Positions 42,704 to 50,449 of a stretch of DNA of 64,000 nt are shown here, in pieces. How positions within the stretch are numbered: position 1 is the stretch's first letter; the number at the start of each line of letters is the position of its first letter. A model generated the notes under the pieces. That model did no database searches. It worked only from the letters and a program-made list of their open reading frames with translations, and was not told the origin of the DNA. A program made the translations under genes and the position numbers. Source of the DNA: JBCBSK01 sp965250105 (GTDB taxonomy: Bacteria; Pseudomonadota; Alphaproteobacteria; Rhizobiales; Tepidamorphaceae); assembly GCA_965250105.1 (NCBI GenBank), contig OZ252290.1:744001-808000 (forward strand), written 5' to 3'.

Positions 42704-43113
42704 GTGGCGGCGAAGCCGATCTCGCCGGCAGAATCGAGCGCGATCTCGAAGGTCATCTCGCCGTTATGGGTGCCGGCGTAGTCCAGCGCCGTGATCTGGA
42801 ACGGCCCCGACACGACGCCGAAATCGGGGATGACGATCTGCCAGTCGCGCGTCTCGCCGGCGAAGAACACCGCCCGCACGCTGTCGTCCGACGTCGTGTC
42901 CTTGAAGATCCCGCCGCCGGTGACGCTGGCGCGGCGAGCACCGGCACCGGCGAGAAGCTCGCGCCAGTGCCCGGCCGATTCCGCATGGGTGACATCGACG
43001 GTCTCGGCATTGAACGACAGCGAACGCGATCTGAGGCCGGCGACGGTGACGAAGACGCCCGCCCCTGTCCGGTCGAGCTTCAGCAAGAGGTCCTTGCCCT
43101 TTTGTGCGGCCAT
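42700..43113 (-). CDS. GTA gene 9: major tail tube protein
   Basis: A 137-aa protein beginning MAAQKGKDLLLKLD with core motifs VAGLRSRSLSFNAETVDVTH and GDGIFK-like strands, typical of GTA gp9 and the lambda-V-type tail tube family. GGAG lies seven bases before the ATG at 43113; a TTG four codons upstream is rejected. It forms the tail tube. ATGA overlap with gene 10. Confidence 0.93.
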   Translation of the reverse strand: MAAQKGKDLLLKLDRTGAGVFVTVAGLRSRSLSFNAETVDVTHAESAGHWRELLAGAGARRASVTGGGIFKDTTSDDSVRAVFFAGETRDWQIVIPDFGVVSGPFQITALDYAGTHNGEMTFEIALDSAGEIGFAAT

Positions 43114-43144
43114 GTCTGTCTCCAAAAGTTAGCTGTCGGGTCGG

Positions 43145-43558
43145 TCAGGCGGCGGGTTCGGTCACCGCGCGCAAGGAGAGCGTCGCCCGGAAGGTGCGGG
43201 CATCGGTCAACCTTTCGGTGACCACGTCCTCGACGCGAAGATTGATCAGGTCGTGCCCGTCGAGCGGCATCGGCTGGTCGTCGAGCAGAACGGCGATGCG
43301 GTTGGCGATCTGGCTCGCCTCGCGCCGCCCCCGCGCCCGGGAAAAGACATCGAGCACCAGCAGATGCTCAGTGCCGCTCTCGGTGCCGGTCGACCAGTCG
43401 CGCGCGCGGTCCTGGCCGATCAGCACATAGGGAAAGCGCGCATTGCGCGGCGCCGCGTCGTAGATCCGCTCGCCGCCGAGCAGCGTCGTCAGGGGATCGT
43501 CGGCGGCGAGTTCGCCAACGATGGTCTGGATCAGGGCCAGCGAGGCAATCGCGCTCAT
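43145..43558 (-). CDS. GTA gene 8: tail terminator/completion protein (DUF3168)
   Basis: A 137-aa DUF3168 protein with GGERIYDAAPRNARFPYVLI and GTEHLLVLDVFSRARGRREA. It caps the tail tube for joining to the head. It starts with ATG in an ATGA overlap with the 66-aa gene. Confidence 0.9.
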   Translation of the reverse strand: MSAIASLALIQTIVGELAADDPLTTLLGGERIYDAAPRNARFPYVLIGQDRARDWSTGTESGTEHLLVLDVFSRARGRREASQIANRIAVLLDDQPMPLDGHDLINLRVEDVVTERLTDARTFRATLSLRAVTEPAA

Positions 43559-43755
43559 GACGGGTCCTCCGTCCGGCAGCTTCCATCATCGCCGCCGCCA
43601 GCAGCCGCGCGACGGATAGCGTCATCATGGACCTCGTCGCGATGACGAGCCTCGCGATGACGAAGGTCGCGTCTGTGCAGAGCGCGGCGGGCGAGATCGC
43701 GGCGCAACGCGGCGGCCAGGCCGTCGAGCCCGCGCAGCCTTGTCATGACGATCAT
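43555..43755 (-). CDS. 66-aa GTA-cluster protein of unknown function
   Basis: A small frame that overlaps both neighbours exactly as ATGA (with gene 7 at 43752-43755 and gene 8 at 43555-43558), so it is likely translated. The N-terminus MTRLRGLDGLAAALRRDL resembles the beginning of HK97 gp10-type head-tail proteins, but the rest is very Arg/His/Asp-rich and of unusual composition. The DNA includes an imperfect 15-bp tandem repeat (TCGCGATGACGA at 43637-43648 and 43652-43663), giving a repeated R-H-R-E/R-H-R-D pattern. It may be a degraded or repeat-invaded head-tail gene. Confidence 0.5.
   Translation of the reverse strand: MIVMTRLRGLDGLAAALRRDLARRALHRRDLRHREARHRDEVHDDAIRRAAAGGGDDGSCRTEDPS
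43637..43663. repeat. 15-bp-period tandem repeat inside the 66-aa gene
   Basis: The 12-mer TCGCGATGACGA occurs at 43637-43648 and again at 43652-43663. The first copy also lies in a CTCGTC/GACGAG inverted repeat (43633-43649). The sequence looks like the short palindromic repeats seen between genes in many alphaproteobacteria. Confidence 0.55.
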
Positions 43756-44087
43756 CGGTTTTCCTCCACCACCTGGCAGGTCAGCCAGGCCTTGCGGCCG
43801 TCGCGATCAACGACGGACAGGATGCGGAAGACACGCCCATCGCCGCTGAACCGCATGCCGGGCCGGAGATCGCCGCGATGGCGCAGCGTGACGGCATGGG
43901 TGGCGCCGGACGCCTCGGCGCCGGCCACCGTGCCGGCCGTGCCGCTCGTGTCCGAGATCGCCGCCCAAGCCGTGGCGACGGCCTGCCAGACCCGGTCGCG
44001 ACCACCAAAGCCGTCGGCGATGTCGACGGCCTGTTCGATCGTCAGCCGGTGACGGAGATCGCCGGCGGCGGGTCGCGACGCGCTCAC
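43752..44087 (-). CDS. GTA gene 7: head-tail adaptor
   Basis: A 111-aa phage head-tail joining protein with LRHRLTIEQAVDIADGFGGR, VWQAVATAWAAI and GDLRPGMRFSGDGRVFRILS. It starts with GTG 44087 in a GTGA overlap with the gene 6 stop. It plugs the connector to the tail. Confidence 0.9.
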   Translation of the reverse strand: MSASRPAAGDLRHRLTIEQAVDIADGFGGRDRVWQAVATAWAAISDTSGTAGTVAGAEASGATHAVTLRHRGDLRPGMRFSGDGRVFRILSVVDRDGRKAWLTCQVVEENR

Positions 44088-44653
44088 AGCGCCAGGCTCC
44101 GATAGGGCGCCAGCAATGGATCGATGCCGGACGGCAAGTTCTGGTCCGCGCCGCCGAAAGCGACCGGCGCGCGGCTATCATACCAATGGGCGACGAGCTG
44201 CAGGATCGCCGCGCGGATCGGTTCGGGCACGTCGTTGGGCGCGCCATAGCCGGCCGTGATGTCGACTTCGATCCCGTTGACCGCGAGACCGGCTCTCGGC
44301 CGGTTGTCGCGCATCACGATACGGGCCGGATCGCCGGCCGTGTCGACGAGATAGTCGCTCTCGGACACGACCGTCGGGGCGCCGTCAGCGTCATAGACGG
44401 TGACCGCGTCGACCCGCGCGATCGGCCGCAGCGGCAGGTCGAGCGTGCCCGACCGGGGCCAATGGTCGCGGAAACAGCGCCAGCCCTGGGTGATCAGGAC
44501 CCGCTTCGTGCGCACCTCGACCGACAGCCTGGCGGCGGCAATCAATGTGGCGACGAGCGTATCCTCGGCATCGGTGTCGATCCGCGCGAAGGCCTTGGCA
44601 TCGGCCAGCGAAACCGGCTCCTCCGCCGGCGGGGAGACGAGCAATAGCGACAT
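44084..44653 (-). CDS. GTA gene 6: head-tail connector
   Basis: A 189-aa connector of the phage gp6-like family, with PAEEPVSLADAKAFARIDTD and IRAAILQLVAHWYDSRAP. GGAG lies seven bases before the ATG at 44653. It attaches below the portal. The gene lies downstream of an intrinsic terminator that follows the capsid gene. Confidence 0.91.
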   Translation of the reverse strand: MSLLLVSPPAEEPVSLADAKAFARIDTDAEDTLVATLIAAARLSVEVRTKRVLITQGWRCFRDHWPRSGTLDLPLRPIARVDAVTVYDADGAPTVVSESDYLVDTAGDPARIVMRDNRPRAGLAVNGIEVDITAGYGAPNDVPEPIRAAILQLVAHWYDSRAPVAFGGADQNLPSGIDPLLAPYRSLAL

Positions 44654-44676
44654 GACGGGCTCCGGGAGGGGCAACG

Positions 44677-44705
44677 AAAAACGGCCCCGGTCGGAACCGG
44701 GGCCG
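44677..44705 (-). terminator. intrinsic terminator after the capsid gene
   Basis: On the minus strand, CGGCCCCGGT (44705-44696 as read) and its complement (44691-44682) form a 10-bp GC stem with a 4-nt loop, followed by TTTTT (44681-44677). This is a canonical rho-independent terminator in the middle of the GTA run, between genes 5 and 6. Confidence 0.85.
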
Positions 44706-44733
44706 CGACAGGGCGGATGCGGCGGGACCGCAA

Positions 44734-46056
44734 TCAGCTTTCGGCGAATTTCATCAGCTTGATGGCGTCGAAATCCTGGACGCCGCCGGCCACCCTCTTG
44801 GTCGTGTAGAACAAGACATAGGGTTTCGACGTGTAGGGATCGCGCAGGATCCTGGTGCCGAGCCGGTCGACCACCAGATAGCCGCGCGCGAAATCGCCAA
44901 AGGCGATCGACAGGCTGTTGGTGTCGATCGACGGCATGTCCTCGGCCTCGACGACGGGAAAGCCGAGCAGGCTCGCCGCCGTATCAGGGCTCGTCGCTGG
45001 TTGCCAGATATAGCTGCCGTCGCTGTCCTTGAGCTTGCGGATCGCGGCCTGCGTCGACCGGTTCATGACGAAATGCGCGTTCTGGCGATAGCCGCCCTTG
45101 AGCGCATAGATCAGATCGTAGAGCGCGTCGGTCGGCTCGGACGCCGCGAAGGCGCCGATCCCGCCCGACGGCACATAGCCGATATTGCCCCAGCCCCAGG
45201 CCGTCTCGGCGACGGTGGTATGGGACAGAAAGCCGGTCGGCTGGGTGTTGCCCGTGCCGGACACGAAGGCCTTGCCCTCCTGTTCGGCGAACACGGTCTC
45301 GATCTCGGAGGCGATCCACTCGTCGATATTGACCGCCGCGTCGTCGAGCAGCGTCTGGGTCGCCGACGGCATGGCATAGAGTTCCATGGCCGGAAACTGC
45401 AGTTCGGCCAGCACCGGGCTGTCCGTCTCGCCACGGTCGATGCCGGTGTCGGTCTCGCCGACCCAGCCCGTCGCGGCGCCGGTCCGGGTGAACGGCTTCT
45501 TGAAGACGTTCGACGTCATCTGCCGGACCGAGGCGATGGCGCGGATCGGCGAGATCGCGGCAAGCCGGCGGCCGATCTCGATATCGACTTCCGGCGGCAC
45601 AGTGTAGCCGCCATCGGCGCCGCCGCCGGTACCGACGGCCAGCGCCTTGGCCTCCATGCGGCGGAGACCCGTTTCGTCGCCGCGCCGCACATAGGCCTCG
45701 AAGGCGGATTTGTGCTCGCGGACCTCGAAGCCCGCATGCGCGCCGCCAGGCGACAGGCTCGGGCGTTTCGATTTCACGACCAGGCCGTCGATCGTCGCCT
45801 TGTAGTCGTCGAGCGCGCGGTTGATGCGGTCCATCTTCTCGACCGTCACGACATCGGCGGAAACGCGGTTCTCGATCTCGTCGAGGCGCGCATCATTGGT
45901 TTGCTTGAAGGCTTCGAAGGCCTGCATGAAGTCGTCGAAGGCATCGACGACGTCGAGCGGCGTCGGTATCGCGGTCTCCCCGGCGATGGCTGCGGTCGCG
46001 GGGCCGAGCGCGGGATCGCCATCCTTGCGGCGATAGCGGGACAGGTGTCGGGGCAT
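44734..46056 (-). CDS. GTA gene 5: HK97-fold major capsid protein
   Basis: A 440-aa capsid protein. The first ~100 residues include a coiled-coil scaffold-like region (DDFMQAFEAFKQTNDARLDE) normally removed by the prohead protease. The core has AVGTGGGADGGYTVPPEVDI, IASVRQMTSNVFKKPF, and the E-loop/P-domain landmarks GTGNTQPTGFLS and IWQPATSPDTAASLLGFPVV. GAGGA lies seven bases before the ATG at 46056; a longer frame to 46164 is not supported. Confidence 0.95.
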   Translation of the reverse strand: MPRHLSRYRRKDGDPALGPATAAIAGETAIPTPLDVVDAFDDFMQAFEAFKQTNDARLDEIENRVSADVVTVEKMDRINRALDDYKATIDGLVVKSKRPSLSPGGAHAGFEVREHKSAFEAYVRRGDETGLRRMEAKALAVGTGGGADGGYTVPPEVDIEIGRRLAAISPIRAIASVRQMTSNVFKKPFTRTGAATGWVGETDTGIDRGETDSPVLAELQFPAMELYAMPSATQTLLDDAAVNIDEWIASEIETVFAEQEGKAFVSGTGNTQPTGFLSHTTVAETAWGWGNIGYVPSGGIGAFAASEPTDALYDLIYALKGGYRQNAHFVMNRSTQAAIRKLKDSDGSYIWQPATSPDTAASLLGFPVVEAEDMPSIDTNSLSIAFGDFARGYLVVDRLGTRILRDPYTSKPYVLFYTTKRVAGGVQDFDAIKLMKFAES

Positions 46057-46096
46057 GGATGATCCTCGGTTTCGGGATTGTCTAAAGGGCATGGTG

Positions 46097-46804
46097 TCAG
46101 CGGACCGGGCGCATCCCGCGCGCGGCCCGGCGGATCGCCGCGGCGAGCGGTCGCCAGGCGGCATCGGCCGGCGCCTCCCGCGCCGGCAAGGCCCGAAACC
46201 CCTTGGCGATCACCAGGCGGGCCTCGGCGCGCGACAGCCCGGCATCCCGCCTGAGCCATCGCTCGAAATCGCGTTCTGTCGGACGCCCCGGCGGCGCGCC
46301 CTTGACCTGATCGACGCGCGCATGCGGCAGCATCGGAAAGGTGACGATGGAGATCTCCCAGAGATCGGCCTCGGCGATGCGGCGGTAGCCGGTCGCGGCA
46401 TCGGGATGCGCCTTGACGGTGGTGAAGCCGATCGACAGCCCGTCGAGCGCGCCGGCGCGCATCAGGCTGAGCACCTCGCGGGCGCGCGCCACATCGGTCA
46501 TCAGCCGGCCTTCGACATAAAGCCCGCGATCGTCTTCGCGCAGCGTCGTCCAGACGCCGATCGGCTCGGTCGGATCGTGCTGGAACAGAAGCTTCACGCC
46601 ACCGGCGCCACGCTTGGCGAGGCTCGCCGCGAAGGCACCCTTCTCGACCAGGTCGCCGGACAGATCGGCGATGCCGAAGACGCTGGCATAGCCGGTGAAA
46701 CTGCCGGCGACCGGATCGGCGTCGATCTCGGCGGTCACGAATTTCCGCCCCGTCACCGGCGAGAACGCCGGGCGCACGGTGGCCCGCGGATCGGGATCGG
46801 TCAT
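46097..46804 (-). CDS. GTA gene 4: HK97-family prohead protease
   Basis: A 235-aa serine protease of the U35 type: YASVFGIADLSGDLVEKGAF, a catalytic His in KLLFQHDPTEPIG near 75, and Ser in GALDGLSIGFTTV near 121. It removes the capsid N-terminal region before expansion. It overlaps the Arg-rich gene by ATGA. The basic C-terminal tail is long. Confidence 0.94.
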   Translation of the reverse strand: MTDPDPRATVRPAFSPVTGRKFVTAEIDADPVAGSFTGYASVFGIADLSGDLVEKGAFAASLAKRGAGGVKLLFQHDPTEPIGVWTTLREDDRGLYVEGRLMTDVARAREVLSLMRAGALDGLSIGFTTVKAHPDAATGYRRIAEADLWEISIVTFPMLPHARVDQVKGAPPGRPTERDFERWLRRDAGLSRAEARLVIAKGFRALPAREAPADAAWRPLAAAIRRAARGMRPVR

Positions 46805-46992
46805 CGCGAACGCCTCCGCCCGGCCATGGCGCGGCGCGCAGGTCCCCGCTTGCCCGGCGACGCGACGGGGCGCTTGCCCGACCGGGCCCGCGCCTTGCGC
46901 CGCACCAGCGTGCCGAGCCGGCGGGCGAAATCGCGAAACACGCTATTGGCCAGCGGATCGGGCCGTGGCAGCAATTCCGACAGATCGATCAT
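46801..46992 (-). CDS. 63-aa Arg-rich GTA-cluster protein
   Basis: A small basic protein starting MIDLSELLPRPDPLANSVFR and ending in a dense Arg/Lys tail (RKARARSGKR, then RRAMAGRRRSR). Its start and stop each overlap neighbours as ATGA (46989-46992 and 46801-46804), so it is very probably translated. I recognise no family; the basic tail could bind DNA, RNA or the acidic prohead interior. A longer reading frame to 47250 is an artefact because its extra part overlaps the portal gene. Confidence 0.75.
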   Translation of the reverse strand: MIDLSELLPRPDPLANSVFRDFARRLGTLVRRKARARSGKRPVASPGKRGPARRAMAGRRRSR

Positions 46993-47183
46993 TGGTCGTC
47001 CTCCCGCGGCAGGAGCCGGTTCAGATGGGCGATTTCGTTGACGAAGGCATTGAAGCGGCGATTGGCCGCCGCCAGCTCGCGCAGCACCCAGACGAGAATG
47101 CCGGTGGCGCCGCTGGCCCACAGAAAGAGCGCCAGATGGGCGAGATCCCCGCGTTCGGAAAAGGCATGGAGCGGATCGGTCAT
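46989..47183 (-). CDS. GTA gene 3.5-like small membrane protein
   Basis: A 64-aa protein between portal and protease genes, as in other GTAs where a small gene 3.5 sits here. One TM helix (LALFLWASGATGILVWVL, residues 17-34) is followed by an amphipathic helix and an acidic end. ATGA overlaps with the portal gene and with the Arg-rich gene. Confidence 0.8.
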   Translation of the reverse strand: MTDPLHAFSERGDLAHLALFLWASGATGILVWVLRELAAANRRFNAFVNEIAHLNRLLPREDDQ

Positions 47184-48415
47184 CGGCCTCCCCCGCCACG
47201 CGACGCGTCGAGCCCATCGGGGCCCGCGTCACCGCCCGGCACCGTGCCATGGCCGGTTGCCAGGCGCTTCTCGTTGATGGTCAGGAAATCGGCCGCGTTG
47301 ACCCGGCTCCACAGCGCCTCGCGCTCGCTGGCAAGCGCTGGAATGGCGTCCTGGTCGACGGCCAGCACGATGCGCCCGGCCGATCCCCCGAGCCACACGC
47401 CGAGTGCCGTCGCCGTACGGGTGAGCAAGGGCAGCACCGTCTGCCGCCAGAAGGCGCGATTGGCCTCCTGATAGTTGGCATAGGTGTTGTCGCCTGGAAT
47501 GCCGAGCAGCATCGGCGGCACGCCGAAGGCGAGCGCGATCTCGCGCGCCGCGCCGTTCTTCAGTTCGACGAAATCCATGTCGCGCGGCGACAGGCTGAGC
47601 GGCTTCCAGTCGAGCCCACCTTCGAGCAGCATCGGCCGGCCGGCATTGAAGGCGCCCTGGAAGGTCTCCGCCAGTTCGCGCTTGAGGCGGGCGAACTGGT
47701 CCTCGGTCAGGGTCCCGTCCCCGGAGGAATAAACCAGCGCGCCGGAGGGCCGCGCGGCATTGTCGATCAGCGCCTTGTTCCAGGTATTGGCGGCGTTGTG
47801 GACGTCGAGCGCGACCTGGGCCGCCGCCAGCGGGCTCGCGCCGCGATGGTCGTCGGTCGGGCTGAACAGGCCGAGATGCAGGATGGGCGGCGGATCGGCC
47901 GTCTGATCGAAGCGCCTCAAACGGGTGCCGACGCGCTGCTCATAGGCGACCGGCCAGCCGTCCGACCCGGTGACAAGCGTCATCTGGTCAGGCCTGAGCG
48001 CATGCAGTTCGGCCGCCTCGCCGGCCACCGACAAGCGCTCGACATAGGCATTGCCGGAGATCATCAGATGCACGAAGACCGCTTCGAGAAGCTCCGGCCC
48101 CGACTGGCGCGGATTGGGCCGGCGCAATAGGTCGAGCAGCGGATGACGGTCGAGCTCGCGGTCGTCCTCGCGCAAGAGCAGCGGCACGGACGCCGCCGCC
48201 TCGGCCACCATCCGCACCGCGCGATAGACGATCGGATTGCGCTCGAACCCTTCGCGCGCCAGGGCGCCGGCGGAGCGTTCGGTCCAGACCGGCGCGGCCT
48301 CGCCATAGAGCGCCAGCAGCGTGTCGCCGAACGCGGCCTTGCGGTCCTCGGGCAGGGAAGCGCGCGGCCGCGCGGCGGATGTCCGCCGGACGGGTCCGGT
48401 CAGCCAGTCGAGCAT
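47180..48415 (-). CDS. GTA gene 3: portal protein (HK97 family)
   Basis: A 411-aa portal protein with FERNPIVYRAVRMVAEAAAS, LLEAVFVHLMISGNAYVERL, PILHLGLFSPTDDHRGASPL and FGVPPMLLGIPGDNTYANYQ, all typical portal landmarks. It forms the dodecameric DNA channel. The start at 48415 (MLDWLTGPVRR) has AAGGA eight bases upstream; an in-frame ATG at 48424 lacks spacing. It overlaps the gene 3.5-like start by ATGA. Confidence 0.94.
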   Translation of the reverse strand: MLDWLTGPVRRTSAARPRASLPEDRKAAFGDTLLALYGEAAPVWTERSAGALAREGFERNPIVYRAVRMVAEAAASVPLLLREDDRELDRHPLLDLLRRPNPRQSGPELLEAVFVHLMISGNAYVERLSVAGEAAELHALRPDQMTLVTGSDGWPVAYEQRVGTRLRRFDQTADPPPILHLGLFSPTDDHRGASPLAAAQVALDVHNAANTWNKALIDNAARPSGALVYSSGDGTLTEDQFARLKRELAETFQGAFNAGRPMLLEGGLDWKPLSLSPRDMDFVELKNGAAREIALAFGVPPMLLGIPGDNTYANYQEANRAFWRQTVLPLLTRTATALGVWLGGSAGRIVLAVDQDAIPALASEREALWSRVNAADFLTINEKRLATGHGTVPGGDAGPDGLDASRGGGGR

Positions 48416-48511
48416 ACTCGTCATCCTTGGTTTCGTGCGGTGCAACGGCCGCCATTGGCGGCACGACCAGCGCCGATCCGACAGCGATGCCGACGACGGC
48501 GGTCGCGACCA

Positions 48512-49792
48512 CTAAAGACGGCGCAGGCGCGGATCGTCGCCGCCGGTCAGCGCGGCGACCGCCCAGACCAGCGCATCCAGCCGGTCGGGGCTGCGGCCAT
48601 TGCTCAGGCCGTCGGGTCCGAAATCGGCCATTTCATCTTCGAGATCGGCGAACAGGCCGACATGGCGCACGCGGCCCTGTTCGTAGAGCGCGGCGACCGG
48701 TTCGGCGCGCAGCCATTTGCCGCGCCGGGCGCGCACCGGCCGCACCGGGACCTCGGGATCGACCTGGCGCAGGATCGTCGTCACCATGTCGCCGCCCTGA
48801 TTGACCTCGGCGATGACGCCGTCGGCGCGGAGCGCGTGAAACAGCGCCGCGACCCGCCGCGCCCAGACGAGCGGCGCCGCGCCCTTGATCGAGTGGTCGC
48901 CGAGCACATGAACTGTTCCCGAGGCGTCCTTGCCGGCGGCGACGATCCCGCAACGGTCGGCCTTCGCGGTGGTGCTGACCGGCGGATCGACGGCGATCAC
49001 GATCCGTCGCAGATCCTCCGGCGCGGCGTCGGGGGACAGCCTGTGCCGCTCGATCGTCTCGCGCTTGAACAATGCGTCGGGCCGCTCCTCGATCAGCGCG
49101 CCGTCAAGTTCCTGGCGCCCGAGCCGGGTGCCGTCATAGCGGCCGACGACGGCGGACAGAAAGCCCGGCGCCAGATTGGCGGCGTTGTCGGCCGTGCGCA
49201 TATGGCTCATGACCGTGCCGGGATCCGCCATCAGCCGACGGATCAGCGGCACCGGACGCGGCGTCGTGGTGACCGCCTGGCGCGGCCGATCGCCGAGCCT
49301 GAGGCCGAATTGCAGCATGTCCCAGCTTTCCTCGCCATGGCGCCATTTCGCCACCTCATCGGCCCATGCGGCGGCGAATTGCGGCCCGCGCAAACTGTCG
49401 GGGTCCTCGGCCGAAAAGGCCTGGGCGACAACGCCGTTCGGCCAGAGGAGGCGCGCGCGCGTCTTCTCCCAGACCGGACGCTCGTGATCCGAATGGATCG
49501 CCATCAGTCCCGACACGCCGTCGATCATGACGTCGCGCACCGCGCCGAAGGTTTCGCCGACAAGCGCGATGGGCCCGGTCGGCCGGTCGGCGAAAGGCGG
49601 CCGGCCAAGCGCCAGCCCCTTGACCCATTCGGCGCCGGCGCGGGTCTTGCCAGACCCGCGCCCGCCCATGATCAGCCAGGTCGTCCACCGACCGTCGGGC
49701 GGCAATTGCGCGTCTCGGGCGATAAGCGCGAAATCGCCGACCAGCGATGCGAGCGCTTCAGGCGTCAGCCGGTCCAGCGTCTCGATCTTCAA
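48512..49792 (-). CDS. GTA gene 2: terminase large subunit
   Basis: A 426-aa packaging ATPase/nuclease. Walker A reads GGRGSGKTRAGAEW near residues 41-54; the Walker B/adaptor region is GPQFAAAWADEVAKWRHGEE; nuclease Asp residues lie in RRIVIAVDPPVSTTAKADRC and GRSPDRLDALVWAV. Start is uncertain: the frame is open upstream but overlaps gene 1 with poor sequence; TTG at 49792 (LKIETLDRL) is the best fit and is inside the gene 1 C-terminus. It terminates with TAG, leaving about 96 bp to the portal start. Confidence 0.88.
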   Translation of the reverse strand: MKIETLDRLTPEALASLVGDFALIARDAQLPPDGRWTTWLIMGGRGSGKTRAGAEWVKGLALGRPPFADRPTGPIALVGETFGAVRDVMIDGVSGLMAIHSDHERPVWEKTRARLLWPNGVVAQAFSAEDPDSLRGPQFAAAWADEVAKWRHGEESWDMLQFGLRLGDRPRQAVTTTPRPVPLIRRLMADPGTVMSHMRTADNAANLAPGFLSAVVGRYDGTRLGRQELDGALIEERPDALFKRETIERHRLSPDAAPEDLRRIVIAVDPPVSTTAKADRCGIVAAGKDASGTVHVLGDHSIKGAAPLVWARRVAALFHALRADGVIAEVNQGGDMVTTILRQVDPEVPVRPVRARRGKWLRAEPVAALYEQGRVRHVGLFADLEDEMADFGPDGLSNGRSPDRLDALVWAVAALTGGDDPRLRRL

Positions 49793-50225
49793 CCGTGTCA
49801 GAAGCGCCGTCCTCCGCCGTGCCGGCAAGCGCTTCAAGGCGTTCCGCAAGCGCCGCGCGGAGGGCGTCGAGATCGAGCGGGGCGCTCGTGCCGGCGCGGC
49901 GGGCACGGTCGAGATCGTCGAGCTTTTCATAGGCGCGGATGAGCGCCGAGAGGGTTCGCGCATCGCGCTCCTCGAAGCGATGGTCGGCGGCGTCTTCCGG
50001 CACCGCGCCAAGATCGTTGACCTGGAGCGCCAGCCCCTGCCACAGCCGATCGATCAGCGCGGCGCGGCTCGCCAGCGGCTCGCAGACCCAGCCGGCGCGG
50101 CGGGCATGCCGGCGCACGGTGCGCACCGTCACGCCGGCGACATGGGCGATCTCGTCGAGATCGAGCGCGCCGCTCTCGAACAAGCGGCGCAGCACCAGCC
50201 ATCGCGCCTGCGTCATCGGCGGCAT
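49758..50225 (-). CDS. GTA gene 1: terminase small subunit-like DNA-binding protein
   Basis: A 155-aa protein with an N-terminal helix-turn-helix (ALDLDEIAHVAGVTVRTVRR) and an acidic C-terminus. It precedes the large terminase and overlaps it, matching RcGTA gene 1, which is now seen as a small terminase. GGAGAAGCG before the ATG is a good ribosome binding site. It should recognise or tether DNA for packaging; in GTAs this is host DNA without sequence specificity. Confidence 0.85.
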   Translation of the reverse strand: MPPMTQARWLVLRRLFESGALDLDEIAHVAGVTVRTVRRHARRAGWVCEPLASRAALIDRLWQGLALQVNDLGAVPEDAADHRFEERDARTLSALIRAYEKLDDLDRARRAGTSAPLDLDALRAALAERLEALAGTAEDGASDTVEDRDAGPADA

Positions 50226-50392
50226 CGCTTCTCCAGAAAAAGAGGTAGTTGATCAAACCGTCCGACGCGCCGGACAAGACGCGTCATCTTGACCGGCGCC
50301 GCGTGGCACGATCGGCCGACACGCAGCGGGCTTATGCGATCCGGGGCGGGCGCCGAACCCGTCCGTCAGACCCAATTGTCGAGCATGGCCAA

Positions 50393-50421
50393 ACCATAGC
50401 CGACCAGCGTGACGCTGTCAA
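50393..50421 (-). promoter_or_regulatory. sigma-70-like promoter upstream of the GTA cluster
   Basis: On the minus strand TTGACA (50421-50416) and TATGGT (50398-50393) are separated by exactly 17 bp. Expected start is near 50386, giving a leader of about 160 nt before GTA gene 1. It lies 29 bp downstream of the ycgN-like stop. Confidence 0.65.
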
Positions 50422-50449
50422 GGACTTTTTTCCTATTAGGCCTGAAATC

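Larger units (their letters stand above)
33303..50225 (-). mobile_element. RcGTA-like gene transfer agent structural and lysis cluster
   Basis: A continuous leftward run of 22 genes in the order of RcGTA genes 1 to 15, then DUF2793/collar, lysozyme and GTA holin, mostly with ATGA-type overlaps. It lacks integrase, repressor, replication and attachment-site features, which separates a domesticated GTA from a prophage. All packaging, head and tail functions appear intact. Unusual points are extra small genes, an internal terminator after the capsid and linked lysis genes. Confidence 0.92.

Noticed and set aside
46801..47250. 149-aa frame including the Arg-rich gene
   Set aside because: The upstream half overlaps portal and gene 3.5 frames; only the 63-aa ATGA-coupled part is accepted.
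33303..50225. Active temperate prophage
   Set aside because: There is no integrase, repressor, replication or attachment-site signal, and gene order and family types match GTAs.
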